Of a stretch of 64,000 nucleotides of DNA, positions 25,708-33,736 are shown piece after piece (the first letter of the stretch is position 1; each line of letters begins with the position of its first letter). The stretch is from positions 1 through 64,000 of the forward strand of contig CAVUAU010000004.1 in assembly GCA_963739625.1 (NCBI GenBank), in the 5' to 3' direction. The notes under the pieces are model-generated. The model searched no databases. It was not told the origin of the DNA and was given only the letters and a program-made list of their open reading frames with translations. The position numbers and the translations under genes were made by a program. The stretch comes from Salinimicrobium sp963739625. GTDB lineage: Bacteria > Bacteroidota > Bacteroidia > Flavobacteriales > Flavobacteriaceae.

Positions 25708-26460
25708 TTACCACTCCTTTAACTGCAACTCTTTGCCGTCAAATTCGGCGTAGGTGTAGAAATTGATCCAGTCACCCGTGTTGATATACAATGAATTTTC
25801 GTTAAGCTGAAATTCTATTGGTAAGTGCCTGTGCCCAAAAAGGAAATAATCATAGTGTTTTGTCTCCAGCTTTCTGCGGCAATATGAGATGAGCCATTCT
25901 CTCTCCTCTCCCAGGAATTCTATGTCTTCCTCTCCCGAGATCGCCTTGTTCTTTACCGAGAAATATTGGGCCAGGGGCATTCCAAGATCTGGATGCAGCC
26001 AACGGTACAACCATTTTGAAAAAGGATTGGTAAACACCTTTTTCATCCGTTTAAAACCTTTGTCTCCCGGGCCAAGGCCATCGCCATGACCAATAAGAAA
26101 AGTCTTGTCATTGAAACGAAATTCTTTTGGGCGATGATATACAGGTATATCCAGCTCCTGCTGAAAATAGTCGTTCATCCACAGGTCATGGTTGCCTACG
26201 AAGAAGTAAATGGGTATCCCACGATCTCTAAGTTGTGCCAGCTTTCCCAACACCCGCACGAATCCCTTCGGCACCACGTATTTGTATTCAAACCAGAAAT
26301 CAAAAAGGTCTCCCAGTAAAAAAATCGCTGCTGCATCCTGGCTCACGTGGTCAAGCCAGGCTACAAACTTTTGTTCACGCGGCCGACTTTCTTCCGCAGT
26401 AGGTGCGCCAAGATGGTTATCGCTGGAGAAGTAGATCTTTTTTCCTTCCGGAATATGCAT
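25708..26460 (-). CDS. lpxH: UDP-2,3-diacylglucosamine diphosphatase
   Basis: 250-residue calcineurin-type metallophosphoesterase. Metal ligands are visible in SSDNHLG (Asp14, His16), LLGDLFDFWFEYK, FVGNHDLWM, LIGHGDGLGPGD and LFGHRHLP. The DFWFEYK segment and overall length fit LpxH, which releases UMP from UDP-2,3-diacylglucosamine to form lipid X in lipid A synthesis. It acts at the cytoplasmic face of the inner membrane. It stands alone on the minus strand, divergent from the dioxygenase gene. Confidence 0.9.
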   Translation of the reverse strand: MHIPEGKKIYFSSDNHLGAPTAEESRPREQKFVAWLDHVSQDAAAIFLLGDLFDFWFEYKYVVPKGFVRVLGKLAQLRDRGIPIYFFVGNHDLWMNDYFQQELDIPVYHRPKEFRFNDKTFLIGHGDGLGPGDKGFKRMKKVFTNPFSKWLYRWLHPDLGMPLAQYFSVKNKAISGEEDIEFLGEEREWLISYCRRKLETKHYDYFLFGHRHLPIEFQLNENSLYINTGDWINFYTYAEFDGKELQLKEW

Positions 26461-26542
26461 AAGATGAAATTTACGTCGTAAAGATATAGCTAAAAATTCA
26501 AGTTAAAAACCTTTTAAAACCGCGGCTTAAGGCAGCGCGCCC

Positions 26543-26573
26543 TTTGCCTTTTTCACAAATAGCAGTACCTTTA
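26543..26573 (+). promoter_or_regulatory. Promoter of the MhqO/MhqD-like operon
   Basis: TTTG at 26543-26546, exactly 19 bases, then TACCTTTA at 26566-26573; the ATG follows 13 bases later. One mismatch to TTTG-N19-TAnnTTTG. Confidence 0.75.
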
Positions 26574-26586
26574 AAAGAAACAGCCT

Positions 26587-27540
26587 ATGGAAAATCTCGT
26601 TAAAGGTATTCATCACGTCACTGCGCTGGCAGGAGACCCGCAAAGAAATCTCGATTTCTATACGGGTATCCTGGGATTACGGCTGGTCAAAAAGACCGTT
26701 AATTTTGACGCACCAGATGTGTACCATTTTTATTATGGAGATGAAACCGGCCAACCCGGCTCCATCCTCACCTTCTTTCCATACGAGGGTATTCAACGCG
26801 GCAGGCACGGGAAAGGCATGCTTAACGTCACCACTTTTTCTGTGCCTTCAACTTCGGTCTCGTTTTGGGAAAACAGGCTAAAGCAATACAATATATCGTA
26901 CACGCCTGCCCAGGATCGCTTTGAAGGCGAAGCTGCCATGTACTTTCAGGACCCCGATGGATTGGGATTGGAGCTCATCTTTAACGACAGTGATAAGCGG
27001 CCGGGATTTTCCTATGGCAGCATTCCCCGGGAACATTCCATAAAAGGCTTTTACAGCGTTGAGATTTGGCAGGAAGGCTATGAACGCACCGCAGGCTTGC
27101 TTACCGAAGTGCTGGATCATAAACTGATTGCAGAAAAAGGAAACCGGTTTAGGTTTGCAGCATCAGATTCCCCGGGAAACTATATCGATATTCTTTGTTC
27201 TCCCGACAGCCGTCGCGGAATTGGCGGAGGCGGAACCGTACATCACCTGGCTTTCAACACGCCAAACAGAGAAACTCAGGCAGCAGTTCGGGAAAAAGTT
27301 CTCAACAGCGGATACAATCCCACTCCTGTACTCGACCGGCAGTATTTTGAATCTATCTACTTCAGGGAACCGGGCGGCGTCCTTTTTGAAGTAGCCACCG
27401 CCGAACCCGGGTTCGCAGTCGATGAAGCCCCCGAACATTTGGGAGAAACGCTCAAGCTTCCGCAGCAATATGAACAAAAAAGAGACCTTATTGAAAAAGC
27501 AGTGAAACCGGTGCAGTTGGACCCTCTAAAATTTGAATAA
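26587..27540 (+). CDS. Ring-cleaving dioxygenase / VOC-family protein (MhqO-like)
   Basis: 317 residues with two glyoxalase-fold (VOC) modules. Module 1 opens GIHHVTALAGDPQRNLDFYT and has YFQDPDGLGLELIF; module 2 has GGGTVHHLAFNTPN and FREPGGVLFEVATAEPGF. The His and Glu in HHVT, HHLAF and LFEVA are the expected metal ligands. The family contains B. subtilis MhqO/MhqA-type proteins tied to quinone and catechol stress. The next gene, overlapping by one base, is an MhqD-like hydrolase, the same pairing as in quinone-response operons. The exact substrate is unknown. Confidence 0.82.
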   Translation: MENLVKGIHHVTALAGDPQRNLDFYTGILGLRLVKKTVNFDAPDVYHFYYGDETGQPGSILTFFPYEGIQRGRHGKGMLNVTTFSVPSTSVSFWENRLKQYNISYTPAQDRFEGEAAMYFQDPDGLGLELIFNDSDKRPGFSYGSIPREHSIKGFYSVEIWQEGYERTAGLLTEVLDHKLIAEKGNRFRFAASDSPGNYIDILCSPDSRRGIGGGGTVHHLAFNTPNRETQAAVREKVLNSGYNPTPVLDRQYFESIYFREPGGVLFEVATAEPGFAVDEAPEHLGETLKLPQQYEQKRDLIEKAVKPVQLDPLKFE

Positions 27541-28172
27541 TGTTACACGAAAGAAGACTTATATACGGTGGAACGCCCGTTAACGAAGCAAAAAAAGCCC
27601 TGGTTATGATCCATGGCCGCGGCGGTTTTGCCGAAGATATTCTTGGCCTTGCCGACGAGCTGAAAGTAGATAATTTTGCGTTGATCGCGCCGCAGGCCTA
27701 CAACAACAGCTGGTATCCTTTATCTTTCATGGCGCCCGAAGTGCAGAACCAGCCATGGTTAGATTCAGCTTTAGAGCTGCTGCGATCTTTGGAAAATGAG
27801 CTAAATGAACAGGGGATTTCTTCGGAAAACATCTACTTCTTCGGGTTTTCACAAGGTGCCTGCCTCACGCTTGAGTACGTCACCCGCAACGCTAAGAAAT
27901 ATGGTGGTGTGATCGCAGTAATTGGTGGCCTCATTGGGCAACACATCAACACCGGTAACTATATAACAGATCTTGACGGCACGAAAATCTATCTGGGCAC
28001 CAGTGATCCAGACAACCATGTGCCGGTAGAGCGGGTTCAAAAAACGGCAGAAATCCTAAAGAATAAAAATGCGCAGGTGGAAATGAGGATCCACAAGAAT
28101 TCCGGACACGTGATTTTACCCGAAGATCTTGGCGTGGCCAATAATTTTATTTTCGGTTACTCGGGAGAATGA
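27540..28172 (+). CDS. Phospholipase/carboxylesterase-type alpha/beta hydrolase (MhqD-like)
   Basis: 210 residues. The nucleophile elbow is FFGFSQGACLTLEY; the oxyanion segment is VMIHGRGGFAEDIL; the acid and histidine are in TSDPDNHVPVERVQ and NSGHVILPEDL. It belongs to the carboxylesterase family that includes MhqD, found with ring-cleaving dioxygenases in quinone detoxification operons. The start codon shares its first base with the stop of the dioxygenase, so the two are one transcription unit. Cytoplasmic, no signal peptide. Confidence 0.85.
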   Translation: MLHERRLIYGGTPVNEAKKALVMIHGRGGFAEDILGLADELKVDNFALIAPQAYNNSWYPLSFMAPEVQNQPWLDSALELLRSLENELNEQGISSENIYFFGFSQGACLTLEYVTRNAKKYGGVIAVIGGLIGQHINTGNYITDLDGTKIYLGTSDPDNHVPVERVQKTAEILKNKNAQVEMRIHKNSGHVILPEDLGVANNFIFGYSGE

Positions 28173-28625
28173 TCAGGCGTTGTCTGCTGCGTACCATTCG
28201 GCATAAGAAGTCTCTGTCTCCTGCAGCCTTAGGGAGAAAAGTTGAATGTGCGAAGGCAGCCTGTTTTTGATCTTTGCGGCAAAATCCTGGATCATATTCT
28301 CACTTGTAGGCTGGTAATCCACAAGAATTACGTTGTGGTCCCTTTGTTCAAGCTCTGCAGCCAGTTCCACATGCGGTGTATTTTTATTAAAAACAGTGGC
28401 ATGATCAAAAATATCCACGATTTCCTGCTTCACGATCTTCTTTAGGTCCCCAAAATCTATCACCATACCCAACTTGACATTTTCAACATCGGTAATGGGT
28501 TGTCCAATCACGGTGACGGCGAGTTTGTAGCTGTGCCCGTGCACATTTTTGCATTTGCCGTCATAACCGTATAAAGCGTGGCCGGTCTCAAATGAAAATT
28601 GTTTGGTGATTCTAATAAGGCCCAT
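28173..28625 (-). CDS. queD: 6-carboxytetrahydropterin synthase / PTPS-family protein
   Basis: 150 residues from MGLIRITKQF. Zinc ligands are His16 (FETGHALYGYDG), His29 and His31 (NVHGHSYKL), with the catalytic Cys25 in GKCKNVH. The second half has VIDFGDLKK, FDHATVFN and PTSENMIQDF. It makes 6-carboxytetrahydropterin in queuosine synthesis; other PTPS branches are possible. A longer frame up to 28745 is rejected because it would run through the -7 element at 28640-28647 and the inverted repeat at 28671. Convergent with the MhqD-like gene. Confidence 0.88.
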   Translation of the reverse strand: MGLIRITKQFSFETGHALYGYDGKCKNVHGHSYKLAVTVIGQPITDVENVKLGMVIDFGDLKKIVKQEIVDIFDHATVFNKNTPHVELAAELEQRDHNVILVDYQPTSENMIQDFAAKIKNRLPSHIQLFSLRLQETETSYAEWYAADNA

Positions 28626-28639
28626 AAGGAAAATTTTTG

Positions 28640-28668
28640 CAAAGATAAGGGATTTTGCGCGGTTCAAA
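28640..28668 (-). promoter_or_regulatory. Promoter of queD
   Basis: Minus strand TTTG (28665-28668), 17 bases, then TATCTTTG (28640-28647), a full match to TAnnTTTG, 15 bases before the ATG. It decides the short queD start. Confidence 0.7.
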
Positions 28669-28670
28669 GA

Positions 28671-28696
28671 GGTTCCAAAAATGCCTTTTTGGAACC
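28671..28696. repeat. 26-nt inverted repeat in the queD/oxygenase divergent promoter region
   Basis: Arms GGTTCCAAAAA and TTTTTGGAACC are exact complements around TGCC. It resembles the AAAAATGNCATTTTT palindromes with longer arms and lies just upstream of the queD -33 box. It could be an operator or a member of the dispersed palindrome family. Confidence 0.65.
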
Positions 28697-28729
28697 TCAT
28701 TTTTTTAGAGATTGTATCTGAATTACGAA

Positions 28730-28737
28730 TACATTTG
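28730..28737 (+). promoter_or_regulatory. Promoter -7 element of the 2OG oxygenase gene
   Basis: TACATTTG, a full match to TAnnTTTG, 17 bases before the ATG; a TTTA lies about 22 bases upstream. Confidence 0.65.
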
Positions 28738-28754
28738 CAACCCAATAAATTGAT

Positions 28755-29378
28755 ATGGTTTTAGTTGAAGAAAATGCGGTTTACGAAAAGATCATTTCAG
28801 ATCTTCTCGATCAACAGTATGCTGTGGTCGAAGATTTCTTTTCTCTTGCTGAAGTAGAGCAGCTTCGGAATTCGCTGCTTGGAAAATACGAGGAGGATAA
28901 CTTCAAAAAAGCAGCCATTGGAAACCGCACGAACGAGGTGATTGCGAAATCTATTCGTGGGGATTTCATTCTTTGGCTCAACGAAGCCGAAGCAGGTGCT
29001 GCTGAAAAAACCTTTTTTGGAAAGATCAATGATTTTGTCGAATACCTCAACAAAACCTGTTTTTTAGGCATTCTTCACAAGGAGTTTCATTACGCGCTTT
29101 ACCCTGAAGGCACCTTCTACAAACGGCATCTGGATACCTTCCAGAACGACGACAGGCGAAAACTGTCACTGGTGTGCTACCTCAATGAACAGGATTGGAA
29201 ACCGGAATATGGCGGAGAACTTGTGATCTACAAACAGGAAGAAGGGGAAGAAAAAGCCATTTCGCTGTATCCATTCCCGGGAAGAGTGGTCATTTTTGAA
29301 AGTCAGCTACTGGAGCACGAGGTAAAGCCTGTGAAAACAGAGCGGCTCAGTATTACAGGCTGGCTAAAGACGAGATAG
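28755..29378 (+). CDS. 2-oxoglutarate/Fe(II)-dependent oxygenase, prolyl-hydroxylase-like
   Basis: 207 residues. The iron-binding facial triad appears as FYKRHLDTFQND (His, Asp) and LLEHEVKPV (distal His), with the 2-oxoglutarate-binding Arg in TERLSITGWL. The arrangement resembles the P4Hc/EGL-9 (PHD) group, whose bacterial members hydroxylate prolines, in some cases on elongation factor Tu. Conserved strands RKLSLVCYLN and PEYGGELVIY support the double-stranded beta-helix. It is monocistronic with its own promoter; the target protein is unknown. Confidence 0.85.
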   Translation: MVLVEENAVYEKIISDLLDQQYAVVEDFFSLAEVEQLRNSLLGKYEEDNFKKAAIGNRTNEVIAKSIRGDFILWLNEAEAGAAEKTFFGKINDFVEYLNKTCFLGILHKEFHYALYPEGTFYKRHLDTFQNDDRRKLSLVCYLNEQDWKPEYGGELVIYKQEEGEEKAISLYPFPGRVVIFESQLLEHEVKPVKTERLSITGWLKTR

Positions 29379-29427
29379 GTTGGTAAATTCGTTAATTGGT
29401 GATTGGTGATTTGAAGTTATGTTTAAT

Positions 29428-29811
29428 CTAGCGGTTCTTATCCTTGTCTCCCTGGCTTCTTAAATATCTGATATAGCCGTTGATCAACTTGATACATACT
29501 TCAGTTTGAGCACGAACTACCTTAAGCTGTTCTTCGGAAATATAGCTCCAGGAATGTGCTTCTAATGTATGATCAAGAACTTCAGCCACCGAACCACGGG
29601 CATTCAGAAGAAATTTGACGTTGTCTTTATAGTGATATCTTCCCCAACCTTCAGCAATATTTGCTGTTGAAGATCTTGAAGCGCCCAACAGTTGTAAATA
29701 CAGTTCAAATCTTTCTGTCTTTGGGAGTACAGGTAAAATCTGCTCCTTAATCAATAACTTCAGATTTCTGCACTCCTGCCAGCATTGAAGATTTTCAAAA
29801 TTATCGGCCAT
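29428..29811 (-). CDS. Four helix bundle protein (S23/TIGR02436 type)
   Basis: 127 residues, all-helical. Recognisable blocks are LQCWQECRNLKLLIKEQ, LLGASRSSTANIAEGWGRYH and FLLNARGSVAEVLDHTLEA, the signature of the S23 four-helix-bundle family first seen encoded in intervening sequences of 23S rRNA genes. Relatives include the Avd accessory protein of diversity-generating retroelements, but no reverse transcriptase or variable repeat is present here. It is flanked by AT-rich sequence with repeated TTAAC and CCAATCAC words. Cellular role unknown. Confidence 0.85.
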   Translation of the reverse strand: MADNFENLQCWQECRNLKLLIKEQILPVLPKTERFELYLQLLGASRSSTANIAEGWGRYHYKDNVKFLLNARGSVAEVLDHTLEAHSWSYISEEQLKVVRAQTEVCIKLINGYIRYLRSQGDKDKNR

Positions 29812-29983
29812 GACAGAAGGTTAATAAGTTAACTTGTTAATAGTTAAAAGGCTTACTTGCTTGAAATTACAGAAGCAAAACTTCTAGTTTTATTCTAATT
29901 ACTTATGTACCGAGCAAACCTCACATCCATTTCCAAACTCACAGGTTAACCTCTCTCCATTTAACAAATTAACTAATCCCCAA

Positions 29984-30163
29984 TCACTTTCTCCCGTGCT
30001 TCTTATCCCACCTGTGGCGGGCGTAAAAGAAGATGACAATTACAATGACGATTCCCAGCAGGTAAGGCCACTGGTCTTCAAGAAAGGTCTGTGGTTCAAA
30101 ACCATATTGCTGCCCTGGCGGTGCCGGGCGGTCTTGCGGTAATTCCGGTTGTTGAAGGCTCAT
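29984..30163 (-). CDS. Small single-span membrane protein
   Basis: 59 residues starting MSLQQPELPQDRPAPPGQQ: a proline- and glutamine-rich N-terminus, then one hydrophobic helix (YLLGIVIVIVIFFYA), then a basic tail ending RWDKKHGRK. The composition and the positive-inside tail suggest a real protein with its C-terminus in the cytoplasm. It lies 9 bases after another small membrane protein gene on the same strand. No family is recognised. Confidence 0.6.
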   Translation of the reverse strand: MSLQQPELPQDRPAPPGQQYGFEPQTFLEDQWPYLLGIVIVIVIFFYARHRWDKKHGRK

Positions 30164-30172
30164 AGCCTTAAG

Positions 30173-30376
30173 TTACGAAAAATTACTTTCGGTCTTTTTC
30201 ATTTTTGTATTTCTTAGGATAAAAAATACAACTAAAGCAATTAAAAGTGCTGCAACTAAAACCGATACATATGGGTGTTTCTCTACAGTTCCTACGAAAT
30301 AACCAAGAGCATAGCCTATGTTGTAAAAAGTGGATTTGGCGGCTTCTTCGGAAGCCAGGAATAAAAGTGCTTTCAT
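30173..30376 (-). CDS. Small single-span membrane protein
   Basis: 67 residues. The N-terminal half is amphipathic (FLASEEAAKSTFYNIGYALGYFV), followed by one strongly hydrophobic segment (VSVLVAALLIALVVFFIL) and a short basic C-terminus (RNTKMKKTESNFS). It starts one base after the enoyl-CoA hydratase stop, so it is probably the second gene of that transcript, with the 59-residue protein as third. The function is unknown. Confidence 0.65.
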   Translation of the reverse strand: MKALLFLASEEAAKSTFYNIGYALGYFVGTVEKHPYVSVLVAALLIALVVFFILRNTKMKKTESNFS

Positions 30377-30377
30377 A

Positions 30378-31146
30378 TTATTTCTTGAATTTGTTTAAAG
30401 CTTGTTTTGTAAAGTCTGAAAGCACCAGTTCTCCCGAAATTGCTGCTCTTTCCTGCAGCAGGCTTTCCCAGTTGGAGGTGCCTTCCCAAAGCACTTTTTT
30501 CATCTCATAGAGCGCCGCCGGAGTTGTAAGCGGCGAGTTTTTCTGAAAAGAACTGCAGCTCCTTATCCATCCCGGCAGTGTCTTCAAAAACGCGGGCGTA
30601 GAGACCTTTTTCCTGGGCCCAGTAGGCATTTTTCCATTCGTGCGCGGCCAGGGTTAATTCGGCTAAGGCGGCAACTCCCATTTTCCTCTCGATTGCAGGT
30701 GCAATGACAAAAGGACCAATCCCTATGCTGAGTTCAGAGAGTTTGATAGCAGCCTGTTCAGTTGCGAAGCAGTAGTCACAGGCAGCGGCAAGTCCAACTC
30801 CGCCGCCAACAGTTTTTCCGTGGATCCTGCCAATAATGAGCTTTTTGCAGCTTCTCATGGCGTTGATCACATTAGCAAACCCGGAAAAGAATTGCTCCCC
30901 CTGCTGCATATTCTCCACCGCCAGCAGTTCGTCAAAAGAAGCGCCCGCGCAAAAAGCTTTTTCACCTTCAGATTTAAGGATGATCAAGTGTACTTCATTA
31001 TCTTCGGAAAGTTTCCCGAATTCCTTCTGCAGCCGCTCCAGCAGTACCCCGGGAAAAGAATTGCTGGCCGGATGGCCGAATTCTACCGTGGCAACTCCAT
31101 TGACGATATTGGTGTAAAGGCTTCCGTTCTCTCTGCTGGTGGTCAT
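30378..31146 (-). CDS. Enoyl-CoA hydratase/isomerase family protein (frameshifted)
   Basis: About 256 residues after removing one extra base near 30525. Crotonase-fold motifs are VATVEFGHPASNSF, the oxyanion-hole segment KAFCAGASFDELLA, and RIHGKTVGGGVGLAAACDYC. The C-terminal helices read ALYEMKKVLWEGTSNWESLL in the corrected frame. The glutamate usual in hydratases is not clear (SELSIGIGPFVIAPA), so it may be an isomerase or related crotonase. It heads a short operon with two small membrane proteins. Confidence 0.82.
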
Positions 31147-31203
31147 AAAATGCGGTTTTCAGGTAAATTTAAGATTAAAATATAAAAAACCTGAAATTTT
31201 TCA

Positions 31204-32529
31204 TTAAACCTCCTTTTGGAGATATTTCCTTCGGAATTTTATCACCAAAGCACTGCTTCTTATAAGCATCCAGACGAAAAACGCGAGCCAGATTGCGTAG
31301 AGTTTCATTCCGAAGTGGTCACCTACAAGGAGCACCGGCGTGAAACCCAAAAAAGTCGCCGCCAAGAGGACATTCCGAAGATATTTTGCTTCTCCCAGAC
31401 CTTTAAAGATACCGTCAAACATAAAGGCAATAGCGTTGACCGGTTGCATGAGCAAAACCATCCAGAAAGCTGAAGAGAACAGCACAAGTACCGAGGTTTC
31501 CTTACTAAAGATTAGCCCTACCTGGTCATAGAACAGCGCGCACAGTCCCATGAGAAAAAACGCGATAACAATGGCATACTTGCTTATGTCCACGCTCAAA
31601 TGCCACAGCCGTTTATAATCCCGGGCGCCTAAGAGTCTTCCCGAAATCGCGTTCCCCGCATTGGCATACCCGTCGATAAAGAATGAAAAGAACAGCCAGA
31701 TGTTCATGAGGATACTTTGTGCGGCGATATAGCTTTTGCCGTAGTCTGTAGCGTAGGCGTTGGCAAGATAGATAGCGAAGTTAAGCGCCGCGGTTCTCAC
31801 AAAAAGATTTGCGCTCATCAACAGCAGCCCTCTAAGCTGCGGATTAATATTAGTGCTCAATCTTAACCCAAACGGCGTTTTTTTGAAGAAAAAATACAGC
31901 GCCATCACCAGCATTACAGCCTGCGCGATAAGACTGGCGTAGGCAGCACCCTCAAGATGCATGGCAGGAATATACCCATCTACCCCATAGACCAGCAGGT
32001 AATCGAGCCCCACGTTCAGGAAAGCGCCGGCAAGGCTGCATTTCATGGCCCAAAGCGTATTCTGGAGGCCTCTAAAGACTCCAAAAAGGGCAAAAGTGAC
32101 GAGCGTTAAGGGATAGCCAAGCGCCCTGATACGATAGTAGCTTGCGGCATAGCTGAGCACCTCGCCCTCGGCGTTATAGGCGCTAAAGATGTGCCTGGCA
32201 AAGTAGGCGGTAACAAAATAGATGAGCAGGCTTAGTAAAAGATTAAAGTAGATCGCCTGCGGGACAAGAGTTTTCACGGCATGCAGCCTTTGCGCTCCCA
32301 GATGCTGCGAAACCAGCGCCGAAATGGCTGTTTTCGTCTGGGCGACGATCCAGATAATAGCCGAAAGAAAGGAGCCCACAATCCCTGCGGCCGCCAGGGC
32401 TTCCACGGGATCTTTATCTACATTACCAATAATGCCAATGTCGGTAAGGGAGATCAGCGGTTCGGCTATTCCGGCAATGATCGCGGGAATAGCTATTTTG
32501 TTGATCTCTTTAAAGGAGACTTTACTCAT
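31204..32529 (-). CDS. MATE-family multidrug efflux transporter
   Basis: 441 residues with about twelve hydrophobic segments, the size and layout of MATE cation/drug antiporters. N-terminal block: INKIAIPAIIAGIAEPLISLTDIGIIGN. The repeat-related second half opens LLLMSANLFVRTAALNFAIYLANAYATDYG. Motif-like regions GFLSAIIW-type and GYANAGNAISGRLLGARDYKRL match the NorM/DinF branch. It exports cationic compounds in exchange for sodium or protons; the substrate is not predictable. Its start overlaps the stop of the upstream GNAT acetyltransferase by 4 bases. Confidence 0.92.
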   Translation of the reverse strand: MSKVSFKEINKIAIPAIIAGIAEPLISLTDIGIIGNVDKDPVEALAAAGIVGSFLSAIIWIVAQTKTAISALVSQHLGAQRLHAVKTLVPQAIYFNLLLSLLIYFVTAYFARHIFSAYNAEGEVLSYAASYYRIRALGYPLTLVTFALFGVFRGLQNTLWAMKCSLAGAFLNVGLDYLLVYGVDGYIPAMHLEGAAYASLIAQAVMLVMALYFFFKKTPFGLRLSTNINPQLRGLLLMSANLFVRTAALNFAIYLANAYATDYGKSYIAAQSILMNIWLFFSFFIDGYANAGNAISGRLLGARDYKRLWHLSVDISKYAIVIAFFLMGLCALFYDQVGLIFSKETSVLVLFSSAFWMVLLMQPVNAIAFMFDGIFKGLGEAKYLRNVLLAATFLGFTPVLLVGDHFGMKLYAIWLAFFVWMLIRSSALVIKFRRKYLQKEV

Positions 32530-33032
32530 TGGGCCAGGACTTTTTCATAGCAGTAGAAGGGGTGTTCACTCTGCTTCGGAAAATAGATATTTCCAAGCCT
32601 TTTGTAGCCACGGCTTTCATAAAATTTCTGATTGCGAATATTCTGACTAAAGGTATCCAGCCTTACTGAAATATAATCGTTTGCACGGGCAAACTCTTCG
32701 GCAAAGTCCATAAGCTGCTGCCCATAGCCTTTTCCCCAAAGCTCGGGGCGGGTGGCGAGCCGGTGGATGTACAGGTTACCGCCGGTTTCGGTGAGCCAGT
32801 CAATTGGTATATACTCCTCGTCCATTTTGGACGTGAGCACCATTATCCCCAGCAAATTATTATTTTCCTCTAAAACGTAAAGCTCCCCTTCCTGTATATC
32901 CATCTCTAATCTTTCGAGCGAAGGATAGAATTCATTCCACTGAAAGATGCCTTTTTTCTGCATCGCTAAAGCACAGGCTTCGGTGAGGGATTTTATTTCG
33001 GAAAGGTCTGATTTTATGGCTTTTCGTATCAT
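32526..33032 (-). CDS. GNAT-family N-acetyltransferase
   Basis: 168 residues. The acetyl-CoA-binding motif A is LYIHRLATRPELWGKGYGQQLMDF (R/Q-x-x-G-x-G/A, with GKGYGQ), followed by SVRLDTFSQNIRNQKFYESRGY, the typical C-terminal part with the conserved Asn and Tyr. The N-terminal strands are IRKAIKSDLSEIKSLTEAC. The substrate is unknown. Overlaps the MATE gene by 4 bases, so the two form an operon. Confidence 0.87.
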   Translation of the reverse strand: MIRKAIKSDLSEIKSLTEACALAMQKKGIFQWNEFYPSLERLEMDIQEGELYVLEENNNLLGIMVLTSKMDEEYIPIDWLTETGGNLYIHRLATRPELWGKGYGQQLMDFAEEFARANDYISVRLDTFSQNIRNQKFYESRGYKRLGNIYFPKQSEHPFYCYEKVLAQ

Positions 33033-33085
33033 AACGCGCAGTAAGAAGCAACAAAAATAAATTTTACGCGAAAGAAACTAAAGAC

Positions 33086-33116
33086 TTTACTGGTATAAAT
33101 AATTTAATTACATTTG
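33086..33116 (+). promoter_or_regulatory. Promoter of tRNA-Ala
   Basis: TTTA (33086-33089), exactly 19 bases, then TACATTTG (33109-33116), about 27 bases before the tRNA 5-prime end. Confidence 0.75.
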
Positions 33117-33143
33117 CCCCGTTGATTTTGATCAACACCAGAC

Positions 33144-33217
33144 GGGGGATTAGCTCAGCTGGCTAGAGCGTTTGGCTGGCAGCCAAAAGGTCATCGGTTC
33201 GACTCCGATATTCTCCA
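33144..33217 (+). tRNA. tRNA-Ala (anticodon GGC)
   Basis: A complete cloverleaf can be drawn. The acceptor stem GGGGGAT pairs with ATTCTCC (two G-U pairs). The D arm is AGCTCAGCTGGCTAGAGC. The anticodon stem TTTGG/CCAAA encloses loop CTGGCAG, so the anticodon is GGC, reading GCC and GCU alanine codons. The T arm is ATCGG-TTCGACT-CCGAT. The discriminator is A, and CCA is not encoded. Confidence 0.97.
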
Positions 33218-33220
33218 CGA

Positions 33221-33247
33221 AACCACTGTGAAAGCAGTGGTTTTTTT
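33221..33247 (+). terminator. Rho-independent terminator of tRNA-Ala
   Basis: Stem AACCACTG/CAGTGGTT with a 6-base loop followed by a T run, 3 bases after the tRNA. Confidence 0.9.
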
Positions 33248-33252
33248 GTTTT

Positions 33253-33285
33253 AGACCTGCAAGGTTTTAAAAACCTTGTAGGTCT
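33253..33285. repeat. 33-nt inverted repeat IR-1
   Basis: 16-bp arms (AGACCTGCAAGGTTTT and its complement with one mismatch) around a single A. A related, more diverged partial copy follows at 33305-33338. Similar 33-nt elements occur at 50662 and 51774. Confidence 0.7.
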
Positions 33286-33304
33286 GTCAAAAAGTACTTT
33301 CATC

Positions 33305-33338
33305 AAAACCTACAAGTCAAAAAAAGACCTTGCAGGTT
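33305..33338. repeat. Degenerate inverted repeat related to IR-1
   Basis: AAAACCTACAAGTC and, in inverted form, GACCTTGCAGGTT flank an A-rich centre, reusing the words of IR-1 just upstream. Confidence 0.5.
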
Positions 33339-33361
33339 AGCATCTTTCTTCTCTGGTTTGT

Positions 33362-33736
33362 TTACTGCTTAAAATACCTGTACTGGTAGCAGTCGTAGCA
33401 CTCCTCATAAAGGATCAATTCATTCCCCTTCAGCTTAAATGAATGTGGGATAGTGCCATCTTCATAAATGATCATTTTCTGATCTTTTCCGGTACGTATT
33501 GATTTACGGGTTTCAAGATGGTAAGCCTTTGACCCCATCAAGATCCCTTTTTCAAATTCTTGAATACTGTCTTTAGTGATCACCAATGCGGGGATATCTT
33601 TAGTGGTTTCAGTATTTTCCACCCGTCCTGTGATTCCCCCTGAAGTTTCCTCCCAACTCCACTTTCCAACAAGATCCTTGCTGCTGCCACAGGAGAGGAT
33701 GAGCAAACCGAGGAGTAAAAAAATTAGCTTTTTCAT
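33362..33736 (-). CDS. Small lipoprotein, lipocalin-like
   Basis: 124 residues. A lipoprotein signal ends with LLILSCGSSKD (Cys16). The mature part begins DLVGKWSWEETSGGITG, the GxW opening strand seen in lipocalin-like and copper-resistance NlpE-like beta barrels, and continues with alternating strands (IPALVITKDSIQEFE, SFKLKGNELILYEECYDCYQYRY). It contains two cysteines in EECYDCYQ that could form a disulfide or bind metal. Its ATG overlaps the stop of the upstream hydrolase by 4 bases. The function is unknown. Confidence 0.65.
   Translation of the reverse strand: MKKLIFLLLGLLILSCGSSKDLVGKWSWEETSGGITGRVENTETTKDIPALVITKDSIQEFEKGILMGSKAYHLETRKSIRTGKDQKMIIYEDGTIPHSFKLKGNELILYEECYDCYQYRYFKQ

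Noticed and set aside
29428..29811. Accessory gene of a diversity-generating retroelement (Avd-like fold)
   Set aside because: No reverse transcriptase, template repeat or variable repeat is nearby; the sequence fits the common stand-alone S23 four-helix-bundle family.
33144..33340. tRNA-Ala as an integration site for a mobile element
   Set aside because: No integrase and no repeat of the tRNA 3-prime end downstream; the repeats there are short inverted repeats found at other loci.
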